Assembly: GCA_012729935.1 (NCBI GenBank)
Contig: JAAYBY010000293.1
Span: forward strand, 1 to 8,160
DNA: 8,160 bases
Direction of reading: 5' to 3'
Origin: Clostridiaceae bacterium
GTDB taxonomy: Bacteria; Bacillota; Clostridia; Saccharofermentanales; UBA5734
Positions 1 to 5,443 of the stretch are shown in pieces. Position 1 is the first letter of the stretch, and every line of letters begins with the position of its first letter. Made by a program: the position numbers and the translations under genes. The notes below the pieces were generated by a model. It did not search any database and had not been told where the DNA came from. It was given only the letters and a program-made list of their open reading frames with translations.

Positions 1-633
1 ACGGTCAGCCGCGTGAGCGAAGTCAATGAACAGGACATGAAACGGGTGGAGCAGGCTATTTTTGATGCCAGACTGCAAGCAGATGTGATTGCAGTTTCCA
101 TACATGCACATGAGATCAGCGGTACACGGAAGGAAGACCCGGACCAGTTTCTGCAAGAATTCGCGCATCGATGCATTGAGGCGGGAGCGCATGTTGTCAT
201 CGGACACGGCCCCCATCTGCTCAGGCCGATTGAACTCTACAAAGGGCGCCCGATCTTCTATTCGCTCGGCGATTTCATTCTGCAGAACGAAAATATCCGT
301 CGCGGACCGGCCCAGTGGTTTAAGTCGCAAGGGCTGTCACCGGACGCGACGATGCATGAGTTGTTCGCAACGCGTTCTGCGCAGTTCACCCGCGGCCTAC
401 AGACAGATCCGGTCATGTTTGAAGCGGTTATTCCTTACTGGGAACTGGAAGACGGGCAGCTGACAAAACTCGATCTCATGCCTGTTGAACTGGGATTCGG
501 CCGCCCGCGCTCGATCGGCGGCTGGCCAATGTTCGCGCCTGATCGCGGCATTATTGAGCGGCTGGCCGAGATGTCCGGAAAGTTCGGAACGCAAATCGAT
601 ATTGAAAATGGTATCGGGCGCGTCCTGATCTGA
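1..633 (+). CDS. CapA-family (PGA_cap) metallophosphatase-fold protein, 3' part only
   Basis: The reading frame is open from base 1, so the 5' end lies outside the window; the in-frame GTG at 13 is probably an internal codon. About 210 residues are visible. Seen: a hydrophobic strand ending in V-S-I-H-A-H-E (His codons at 103 and 109), matching the family's VSxHxGxE block, then GAHVVIGHGPHLLRPIELY and GRPIFYSLGDFIL, the family's signature GADVVxGHxPHxxQP and GxPIxYSLGNF blocks. These His and Asp residues correspond to the presumed metal site. About 110 residues follow the SLGDF block and end in a conserved-looking segment with FGT, so this is a long-C-terminus form of the family. CapA proteins are linked to poly-gamma-glutamate capsule synthesis or export, but many homologues are uncharacterised, and no capB/capC genes are visible here. 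The gap and promoter downstream suggest it is not part of the next operon. The family call is firm; the exact role is open. Confidence 0.85.
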   Translation, partial: TVSRVSEVNEQDMKRVEQAIFDARLQADVIAVSIHAHEISGTRKEDPDQFLQEFAHRCIEAGAHVVIGHGPHLLRPIELYKGRPIFYSLGDFILQNENIRRGPAQWFKSQGLSPDATMHELFATRSAQFTRGLQTDPVMFEAVIPYWELEDGQLTKLDLMPVELGFGRPRSIGGWPMFAPDRGIIERLAEMSGKFGTQIDIENGIGRVLI

Positions 634-676
634 TCCACATAACAAAGAAAAGCGACTGTTTGGTCAAAAAGGGCGG

Positions 677-706
677 TTGACTGCTAAGCGCATTAATCCG
701 CATGAT
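677..706 (+). promoter_or_regulatory. Probable sigma-A promoter of the 777-3636 gene group
   Basis: A TTGACT -35 box (677-682; 5 of 6 match) is followed after 18 bases by CATGAT (701-706; 4 of 6 match TATAAT). It lies in the only sizeable gap before the gene at 777 and gives a leader of about 60 bases. That leader contains a short inverted repeat GGCG-TTTAAT-CGCC (743-756) just upstream of the AGGAGGG ribosome binding site at 764-770. No convincing terminator for the CapA-like gene was seen between 634 and 676, so read-through from upstream is also possible. Confidence 0.4.
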
Positions 707-776
707 ACAGTTAATGGTAGTTATCTTTTAACCAATCGATCAGGCGTTTAATCGCCGGAAAACAGGAGGGACCCTT

Positions 777-1250
777 ATGACGAAGAAGGTAATGGATGTA
801 CGCGCATCAGACAACAAATATCTCCATCGGGACTTCCACGCCAGTGCAGATATCGGATTGCGCTATATCGGAGAAAAGTATGGTGACAATGGTGTCAAAG
901 AATATTTGCAGACGTTTGCACGGGCTTACTATAAGCCGCTGTTCACCGATGTCGGGGAGCGCGGACTGGTTGCCCTCAAGGAACAGATTGAAAAAATCTA
1001 TGAAATTGAAGAAATGCCAGAAGTGGTACACGTGAATCTGACAGACGATGAACTCGATGTGACGATTGATCGCTGCCCGGCTGTGACTTTTTTTAACAAA
1101 ACAGGCCACAATACATCGAAGTGGTATGTTGAACTGACCCGCACGGTTAATGAAACCATCGCGGACCAGTGTGATCTTGGTTTTGAACTTTTGGCCTATT
1201 CAGAAGAAACAGGTGCTGCCCGCTATCGTTTCTTCAAACGGGCATTCTAA
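777..1250 (+). CDS. Small cytoplasmic protein, L-2-amino-thiazoline-4-carboxylate hydrolase-like family
   Basis: A 157-residue soluble protein without signal peptide or membrane segment. The ATG is preceded by AGGAGGG at 764-770, which fixes the start. Seen: a helical N-terminal half (YLHRDFHAS at about 15-23, then EYLQTFARAYYKPL at about 42-55), GERGL at 60-64, a strand running into R-C-P (Cys100-Pro101), His111, Trp116, a second Cys at 132, and a closing segment FELLAYSEETGAARYRFF. From memory this pattern matches clostridial proteins annotated as L-2-amino-thiazoline-4-carboxylic acid hydrolase-like; that label does not prove the reaction. It shares CP-x9-H-x4-W with the two following genes and is probably a distant homologue of them. 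It is the first gene of the apparent operon; the next start is 15 bases after its stop. Function is unproven; Cys100 is a candidate active-site or ligand residue by inference. Confidence 0.7.
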   Translation: MTKKVMDVRASDNKYLHRDFHASADIGLRYIGEKYGDNGVKEYLQTFARAYYKPLFTDVGERGLVALKEQIEKIYEIEEMPEVVHVNLTDDELDVTIDRCPAVTFFNKTGHNTSKWYVELTRTVNETIADQCDLGFELLAYSEETGAARYRFFKRAF

Positions 1251-1265
1251 AGGAGGCTAACGGAC

Positions 1266-1706
1266 ATGGTATCCTGTACCGAATTTATCCCGCTATATAG
1301 TGAGCTGTTTAAATACATCGAAACAAAAGCAGATCACGACGCGGTGGTCCGCTATTGGGAATATATCTCCGACACCTACGTTGCGGATCGTTTGGAACCG
1401 CTGGTCGCGGAGAAAGGGCTCGACGGCTGCTGGGACTATTGGGCCAAGGCGTTGACCGAAGAAGCTGCGGATTTTGTCAAGGAATATGATGACGAGAAAC
1501 AGGAGATCACCAGCCATATGCGCCACTGCCCGTCTAAAGGGCTGCTTCTGGAATTGAAGCACATGGAGCCTTACTGGGACTACTGCGGTCATTGCGCAGT
1601 CCTTTATTCACGGATACTTGACCGCTATGGTATTTATTCCGAACGGGATCATTCGAAAGTTGATCAGGCGGAATGCCGCAGCCGGTTATATAAAGCGGAA
1701 AAATAA
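1266..1706 (+). CDS. Cys-rich small protein, copy 1 of a tandem pair (unknown function)
   Basis: A 146-residue protein with no membrane segment or signal peptide. The start is supported by AAAGGAGG at 1249-1256, which overlaps the stop of the previous gene and suggests coupled translation. Cysteines lie at 4, 55, 88, 107, 110 and 137. Notable motifs are RYWEYISDTYV (29-39), CWDYW (55-59), HCPSKG (87-92), and HMEPYWDYCGHC (99-110) containing a C-x2-C pair. Aromatic residues are unusually frequent. The distances Gly51-Leu to Cys88-Pro, Cys88 to His99 and Cys88 to Trp104 equal those in the gene at 777, which points to a shared fold. The YCGHC motif could bind a metal or take part in thiol chemistry, but a zinc site is not shown. 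I do not recognise a characterised member. The protein is about 80% identical to the next gene, with no gaps. Confidence 0.75.
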   Translation: MVSCTEFIPLYSELFKYIETKADHDAVVRYWEYISDTYVADRLEPLVAEKGLDGCWDYWAKALTEEAADFVKEYDDEKQEITSHMRHCPSKGLLLELKHMEPYWDYCGHCAVLYSRILDRYGIYSERDHSKVDQAECRSRLYKAEK

Positions 1707-1846
1707 CAGGGTTTGTTTTTCTGTTCTAATATTCGTCAATGCGAATCAGTGTCAGCATCCGATTGAACTGTAGGGACGATTGACCGAGAGCAGATGCTGC
1801 CCGCTGCCGTTATTTCAAGCCGTCATGCGAAAGGAGGCCGACAGAT

Positions 1847-2287
1847 ATGGTGTCTTGTACCGAGTTTATCCCGCTGTACAGTGAGCTGTTTAAGTATATC
1901 GAATCGAAAGCCGACCATGATGCGGTGATACGCTATTGGGAGTACATATCCGATACATACGTCGCCGAACGACTGGGACAGATCGTCTCAGAAAAAGATT
2001 TGGAAGGCTGCTGGGACTATTGGGCCAAAGCATTGTCTGAAGAAGCAGCTGATTTTGTCATGGAATATGACGATGAAAAGCAGGACTTCACGATTGATAT
2101 GCGCTACTGTCCGTCCAAAGGAATGTTGCTGGAACTAAAACACATGGAACCGTACTGGGACTACTGCGGTCACTGCGCAGTTCTTTACTCGCGTATTCTT
2201 GACCGTTATGGCATTTGCTCCGAAAGCGGCGATGCAAATGTAGATCAGGCGCAATGTTTGAGTCGACACTACATAGAAGCGAAATGA
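1847..2287 (+). CDS. Cys-rich small protein, copy 2 of a tandem pair (unknown function)
   Basis: A 146-residue paralogue of the preceding gene, with its own strong AAAGGAGG site at 1830-1837 before the ATG. All six cysteines of copy 1 are kept (4, 55, 88, 107, 110, 137), and a seventh appears at 124 where copy 1 has Tyr. The CP-x9-H-x4-W core and the YCGHC motif are identical. Differences from copy 1 are Asp84 for His, Tyr87 for His, and a changed C-terminal tail after residue 123. Its stop is only 9 bases before the acetyltransferase start, so it is probably cotranscribed with that gene. Retention of all core residues argues that both copies are functional, perhaps with different partners or substrates, or as a heteromer. 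Function is unknown. Confidence 0.75.
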   Translation: MVSCTEFIPLYSELFKYIESKADHDAVIRYWEYISDTYVAERLGQIVSEKDLEGCWDYWAKALSEEAADFVMEYDDEKQDFTIDMRYCPSKGMLLELKHMEPYWDYCGHCAVLYSRILDRYGICSESGDANVDQAQCLSRHYIEAK

Positions 2288-2296
2288 GGATGGGCT

Positions 2297-2911
2297 GTGC
2301 TCGATAAATCTGTACCATTTTATCCGCTGATCTTTGTCCGCTTTCCGGACAGTCCACCGACGGACGCACCTTTGCCGCCGGGCTATTCAGTACAAGCCTG
2401 GCAACCGGGTGCGGAAGTTGACTGGTGCACCATTGAAACAGCTGTCGATGAATTTCCGGCAGTCGATGAGGCGATGCAGCGCTTCATCGAGGATTTCGCG
2501 TCAGAACCGGAAGAATTGTCGAAGAGGCTGTTCTTCGTTGTCACACCGGACGGAAAGCGTGTCGGCAACTGTGCTGCCTGGTGGCAAAAGCGGGGCGACG
2601 ATCGCCGATGCCTGCTTCACTATCTGGCTGTGTTGCCGGAGTATCAGGGTCTGGGTCTGGGCCGCGCACTTGTCGTGCAGGTTATCAAAGCCTTTCAGAC
2701 GCTCGAACCGAACGAGCCAGTCTTTCTGGGCACACAAACCTGGAGCTGGCGGGCTGTCTGCCTGTATCTAAGATGCGGGTTTCAGTTGACCCGTGAAAAG
2801 GATCCGGAAAAAGCACTACCTTATTTAGAACAAAAGATGCCGGCTCCGTATTACAATTTGCTGATTGATACCATGCTGGATCGTCAGTGGGAAGGGATCA
2901 ATCAGCCCTGA
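2297..2911 (+). CDS. GNAT-family N-acetyltransferase
   Basis: A 204-residue protein with a GTG start preceded by a GAGGATGGG stretch at 2287-2293; the ATG at 2290 is out of frame. The GNAT core is clear: the beta4/motif A region LLHYLAVLPEYQGLGLG at about 106-122 contains the acetyl-CoA pyrophosphate-binding loop Q-G-L-G-L-G (117-122), and motif B CLYLRCGF lies at about 155-162. The N-terminal 70 residues and the C-terminal tail after about 165 are not typical and may shape the acceptor site. The reaction expected of the family is transfer of acetyl from acetyl-CoA to an amine; the substrate cannot be read from sequence. The gene follows the tandem Cys-rich genes by 9 bases and overlaps the transporter gene by one base, so an enzyme plus exporter arrangement is plausible. 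Confidence 0.88.
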   Translation: MLDKSVPFYPLIFVRFPDSPPTDAPLPPGYSVQAWQPGAEVDWCTIETAVDEFPAVDEAMQRFIEDFASEPEELSKRLFFVVTPDGKRVGNCAAWWQKRGDDRRCLLHYLAVLPEYQGLGLGRALVVQVIKAFQTLEPNEPVFLGTQTWSWRAVCLYLRCGFQLTREKDPEKALPYLEQKMPAPYYNLLIDTMLDRQWEGINQP

Positions 2912-3636
2912 TGGACTATTTTTTAATTGTCATTATCCTGATCATCGGAGGGATTATTCAGAGCAGCTGCGGGTTTGGTGCCGGGTTATTCTGCATGTCT
3001 CTCTTGCCATTTTTTCTGGACTATAAAATCGCCCTCCCGATGATGTTTCTGGCGGGTATTGTCCTGAATATCCGGATCTTATTTAAGACCTACAAGCACA
3101 TCCAGTGGCGCATTATGGTCATTCCGCTGGCCTTTTCCTTTATCGGCAGAATATTCGGCCAGCTGGCTGTCAATCACCTGGACAGCCGATATCTGCAGAT
3201 TGTCCTGGGCGTGATGGTCACAATGACCGCAATTTATCAACTTTTCTGGCGGGAAATTTTCACGATAAAGAATAATTTCGGTACAGCCAGCGCGTTTGGT
3301 TTGACCAGCGGCCTGATGAGCGGGCTGGCGAGCACCGGCGGACCGCCGCTCGTCATCTATCTGCTGAATCTGAAACTGGAAAAATATGCCTATATGGCCA
3401 CCATCCAGATGCTTTTTTTGTGCGGTGCCTTGTTTAGTGTTGGCCTGACCAGCGCGTCCGGCCTGATCGACCAGTCTGTGCTGCTTTACTCACTGGTTGC
3501 GATCGCATCCATTCTTGCGGGCTCTTTTATCGGCCTCAAACTGTTCGATAAATTGAATCGCCTGAAACTGGTTAAACTGGTCAATATTTTTCTGGTCATT
3601 ACAGGACTTTCTCTGATAATCAAATCACTGATCTGA
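2911..3636 (+). CDS. TauE/SafE-family (DUF81) membrane transporter
   Basis: A 241-residue integral membrane protein with about eight hydrophobic segments. It has the internal two-repeat signature of the family: G-I-I-Q-S-S-C-G-F-G-A-G at about 14-25 and SGLMSGLASTGGPP at about 133-146. I place the start at the ATG at 2911, which overlaps the acetyltransferase stop as TGATG, because the protein then begins directly with its first membrane segment. The in-frame GTG at 2887 would add eight polar residues. A purine-rich stretch GGGAAGGGA lies at 2889-2897, somewhat far from the ATG, so expression probably depends on translational coupling. Family members have been linked to movement of sulfite, sulfoacetate, taurine-derived and other organic anions, usually export; the substrate here is unknown. 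It is the last gene of the plus-strand group. Confidence 0.88.
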   Translation: MDYFLIVIILIIGGIIQSSCGFGAGLFCMSLLPFFLDYKIALPMMFLAGIVLNIRILFKTYKHIQWRIMVIPLAFSFIGRIFGQLAVNHLDSRYLQIVLGVMVTMTAIYQLFWREIFTIKNNFGTASAFGLTSGLMSGLASTGGPPLVIYLLNLKLEKYAYMATIQMLFLCGALFSVGLTSASGLIDQSVLLYSLVAIASILAGSFIGLKLFDKLNRLKLVKLVNIFLVITGLSLIIKSLI

Positions 3637-3644
3637 AAATTGAG

Positions 3645-3675
3645 AAAAAACAAGCCTCCTGATACGGAGGCTTGT
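3645..3675 (-). terminator. Intrinsic terminator of the putP transcript
   Basis: A perfect 10-bp inverted repeat, ACAAGCCTCC (3650-3659) and GGAGGCTTGT (3666-3675), has a 6-base loop. On the minus strand it is followed by TTTTTT (3650-3645), and it lies 22 bases past the putP stop. On the plus strand there is no T run after the stem, so it is oriented for putP, although it may also hinder the convergent plus-strand transcript. Confidence 0.88.
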
Positions 3676-3685
3676 CGGTAAAACA

Positions 3686-3710
3686 CCTGAAGGCGACTCA
3701 GGCGTTTTTT
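3686..3710 (+). terminator. Possible weak plus-strand terminator overlapping the putP 3' end
   Basis: CCTGA (3686-3690) and TCAGG (3698-3702) can form a 5-bp stem with a 7-base loop, followed by CG and TTTTTT (3705-3710) on the plus strand. It lies about 50 bases past the TauE/SafE stop, and its right arm contains the putP stop codon read on the other strand. The stem is short, so the call is tentative. It may act together with the larger hairpin just upstream. Confidence 0.35.
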
Positions 3711-5284
3711 ACGGCCTCAAATTCCCTGACGATTTCATCAGATGGTTTAGCGGTAGAGAGACTGACAAGGACGATCACCAGACAGGAAATAATAAACGCC
3801 GGCAAGAGCTCGTAAACGGCGAAGACTCCGCCCAGTTTACTGACCAGTTCTTTCCAGACGACGACAGCGATGCCACCGGACAGCATACCGGCTACAGCAC
3901 CCGGAAAGTTTATGCGTTTCCAGAACAGGGAAAAGAGAATCAACGGACCAAACGCCGCTCCAAAACCAGCCCAGGCATAGGATACGACGCGGAAGATAGA
4001 GTCATTGCCTGAAAGTGCGATGATAATACCAAACAGCGAAATAACAAGCAGTGAGACACGGGCGATCCACATGATCGAGCGATCAGAAATCTTTTTTGTG
4101 AGCAGACCACCAAAAATATTGCGGGCGATGGCTGAAGAGGCGATCAGCATATAGGAGTCAGCTGAGCTCATGGAGGCCGCCAGAATACCTGAGAGAATCA
4201 GTCCAGCCAAGATGGGCGGGAAGAACAGCGATGTCAGTTCGATGAAGATCGTTTCCGACTGGCCGGCTGTCCTTAGCAGGTCCGGCAGCAACGCACGGCC
4301 GACCATACCGATCGCGACGGCAACAAATAAGGAGATAAAGCACCATGTAACTGCGATCTGACGGGACTGCTTCAGTTTTTCGACTTTGTTGATTGCCATG
4401 AAACGCAACAAGACCTGCGGCATACCGAAGTAACCGAGACCCCATGCCAGGCAGGAGAGAATACTGAGCAGCCCATAGGATGCACCCTCACTGAACAGTG
4501 GTTTACCGTCGACGATACCCTGCAGATTGCCGGCTGCCTGGGACACGGCCACCCCGGCTTCGTCGACCGGAACAGCAATACCAAACAGATCTGTAAATCT
4601 GGGGATCTGTCTGAGATTTTCAGCTACGACTGACAGACCGCCAATGCGGATAGTCGCACCGACAAGTACAACGATCAGCGCAAAAAACATCAAAATTCCC
4701 TGGATGAAGTCTGTAGCGCTTTCAGCCAGAAAGCCGCCGATCAGCGTATAGACCAGAACAAAAATGGCACCAAGCACCACCATGGCGGTGAAATACTGAT
4801 CCATACCGAAAATGTAGCCGAACAGCTTGCCGAAGGTAATGAACTGACTGCCGACATAGATCGAAAAGAAGACAAGAATAATCAGTGAGGCGATCGTCAT
4901 GAGGATTTTCTTCTCATCTCTAAAACGATTGCTGAAGAAATCAGGCAGCGTAATGGCGTTGCCGGCTGCCTGCGAATACTTGCGCAGACGTACGGCGACC
5001 AGCCGCCAGTTGAGCCATGTACCCAGTGCCAGACCAATGGCTGTCCAGACTGCTTCCCCGGCACCTGTGAAATAGGCCACTCCCGGCAATCCCATGAGCA
5101 GCCAGCCGCTCATATCTGACGCCTCGGCACTCATGGCAGCTACCCACGGACCCAGTCCGCGGTCGCCCAGAAAGTATTCATCCGAGTTGCGATTGCTTTT
5201 TCTGGCATACCAGATGCCGATCCCGACGGCGAATATCAAGTATGCGCCAATACCAATCAAAATCTTGATGTTGTCCGGTGTCAT
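3698..5284 (-). CDS. putP: Sodium/proline symporter (SSS family, PutP type)
   Basis: A 528-residue membrane protein of the solute:sodium symporter family, importing proline with Na+ across the cytoplasmic membrane. AGGAGGGG lies just before the ATG. Seen: first membrane segment at about 7-27; FLGDRGLGPWVAAMSAEASD (38-57) running into MSGWLLMGLPG, where Asp57, Ser59 and Gly60 align with E. coli PutP Asp55, Ser57 and Gly58; TLPDFFSNRF (112-121); GGFLAESATDFIQG (183-196); WGLGYFGMPQ (281-290); MSSADS (372-377), where Ser373-Ser374 align with the Na+-site residues Ser340-Thr341 of E. coli; and YAWAGFGAAFGP near the C-terminus. The segment at about 231-270 is roughly 30 residues longer than in E. 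coli PutP and probably forms an enlarged outside loop. No put catabolic genes adjoin it, so nutrition and osmotic adjustment both remain possible. Proline is the most likely substrate from overall similarity. It has its own promoter and terminator. Confidence 0.9.
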   Translation of the reverse strand: MTPDNIKILIGIGAYLIFAVGIGIWYARKSNRNSDEYFLGDRGLGPWVAAMSAEASDMSGWLLMGLPGVAYFTGAGEAVWTAIGLALGTWLNWRLVAVRLRKYSQAAGNAITLPDFFSNRFRDEKKILMTIASLIILVFFSIYVGSQFITFGKLFGYIFGMDQYFTAMVVLGAIFVLVYTLIGGFLAESATDFIQGILMFFALIVVLVGATIRIGGLSVVAENLRQIPRFTDLFGIAVPVDEAGVAVSQAAGNLQGIVDGKPLFSEGASYGLLSILSCLAWGLGYFGMPQVLLRFMAINKVEKLKQSRQIAVTWCFISLFVAVAIGMVGRALLPDLLRTAGQSETIFIELTSLFFPPILAGLILSGILAASMSSADSYMLIASSAIARNIFGGLLTKKISDRSIMWIARVSLLVISLFGIIIALSGNDSIFRVVSYAWAGFGAAFGPLILFSLFWKRINFPGAVAGMLSGGIAVVVWKELVSKLGGVFAVYELLPAFIISCLVIVLVSLSTAKPSDEIVREFEAVKNA

Positions 5285-5306
5285 ATACCCCTCCTGTTGA
5301 CTGAAA

Positions 5307-5330
5307 CGCTATCTGCTTTTGGCAGACGCG
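5307..5330 (-). other. Small hairpin in the putP 5' leader
   Basis: On the plus strand, TCTGC (5312-5316) and GCAGA (5322-5326) pair across a 5-base loop. CGC (5307-5309) and GCG (5328-5330) can extend the stem after a small internal loop. It lies between the putative start of transcription and the putP ribosome binding site. It is short and could be incidental. Confidence 0.3.
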
Positions 5331-5345
5331 ATGACTGTTTATGTC

Positions 5346-5374
5346 ATTATAGCGGATTTTTATGCAATTGTCGG
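5346..5374 (-). promoter_or_regulatory. Probable sigma-A promoter of putP
   Basis: On the minus strand a perfect TATAAT -10 box (5351-5346) follows CCGACA (5374-5369; 4 of 6 match TTGACA) after 17 bases. It lies directly downstream of the terminator of the ABC operon and about 60 bases before the putP start, so putP is probably a separate transcription unit. An inverted repeat ATGAC-N7-GTCAT (5331-5347) covers the end of the -10 box and the expected start of transcription, and could be an operator. Confidence 0.6.
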
Positions 5375-5381
5375 CTTTTAC

Positions 5382-5417
5382 AAAAAAAGACAAGCCCTCA
5401 TCTGAAGGCTTGTCTTT
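5382..5417 (-). terminator. Intrinsic terminator of the ABC transporter operon
   Basis: An 11-bp perfect inverted repeat, AAAGACAAGCC (5386-5396) and GGCTTGTCTTT (5407-5417), has a 10-base loop. On the minus strand it ends in seven consecutive T (5388-5382). It starts 26 bases after the stop of the last permease gene, which matches an operon end. Confidence 0.9.
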
Positions 5418-5443
5418 GCCATGTTTAGCAGGATGAAGGTGTA

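Larger units (their letters stand above)
1266..2287 (+). repeat. Tandem gene duplication: two diverged copies of a 441-bp coding unit
   Basis: The units at 1266-1706 and 1847-2287 are the same length and align without gaps. By eye 117 of 146 residues are identical, with many synonymous third-position changes, so the duplication is not recent or is evolving under protein-level constraint. Similarity stops abruptly outside the coding region apart from the AAAGGAGG ribosome binding site. The changes cluster at residues 41-53 and after residue 123, while 85-123 (the CP, HMEPYWDYCGHC and LYSRILDRYG blocks) is nearly unchanged. The 140 bases between the copies carry no recognisable gene, promoter or strong terminator. 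Confidence 0.9.

Noticed and set aside
397..645. Minus-strand open frame of 82 codons opposite the CapA-like gene end
   Set aside because: Antisense shadow of a frame that carries clear CapA motifs; no supporting start signals.
743..756. GGCG-TTTAAT-CGCC hairpin in the leader before 777, considered as a riboswitch or terminator
   Set aside because: A 4-bp stem without conserved flanking structure or T run is too weak to support either call.
807..1109. Minus-strand open frame of 100 codons opposite the ATC-hydrolase-like gene
   Set aside because: Antisense to a gene with a strong ribosome binding site and family motifs; its translation has no recognisable domain.
1731..1746. Inverted repeat ATTCG-N6-CGAAT between the tandem paralogues, considered as a terminator or operator
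   Set aside because: The stem is only 5 bp, AT-rich and without a T run; there is no promoter close enough to make an operator convincing.
1761..1785. Repeated GATTGA and TTGAC-like hexamers, considered as -35 boxes for a promoter of copy 2
   Set aside because: No acceptable -10 hexamer lies 16-18 bases downstream of either; the direct repeat is too short to be meaningful.
2887..2889. GTG as the start of the TauE/SafE gene
   Set aside because: It adds eight polar residues before the first membrane segment and lies inside the acetyltransferase gene; the overlapping ATG at 2911 fits the family better, though this is not proven.
4158..4445. Open frame of 95 codons inside putP on the same strand
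   Set aside because: It lies wholly in another frame of a well-conserved symporter gene and has no recognisable motif or ribosome binding site.
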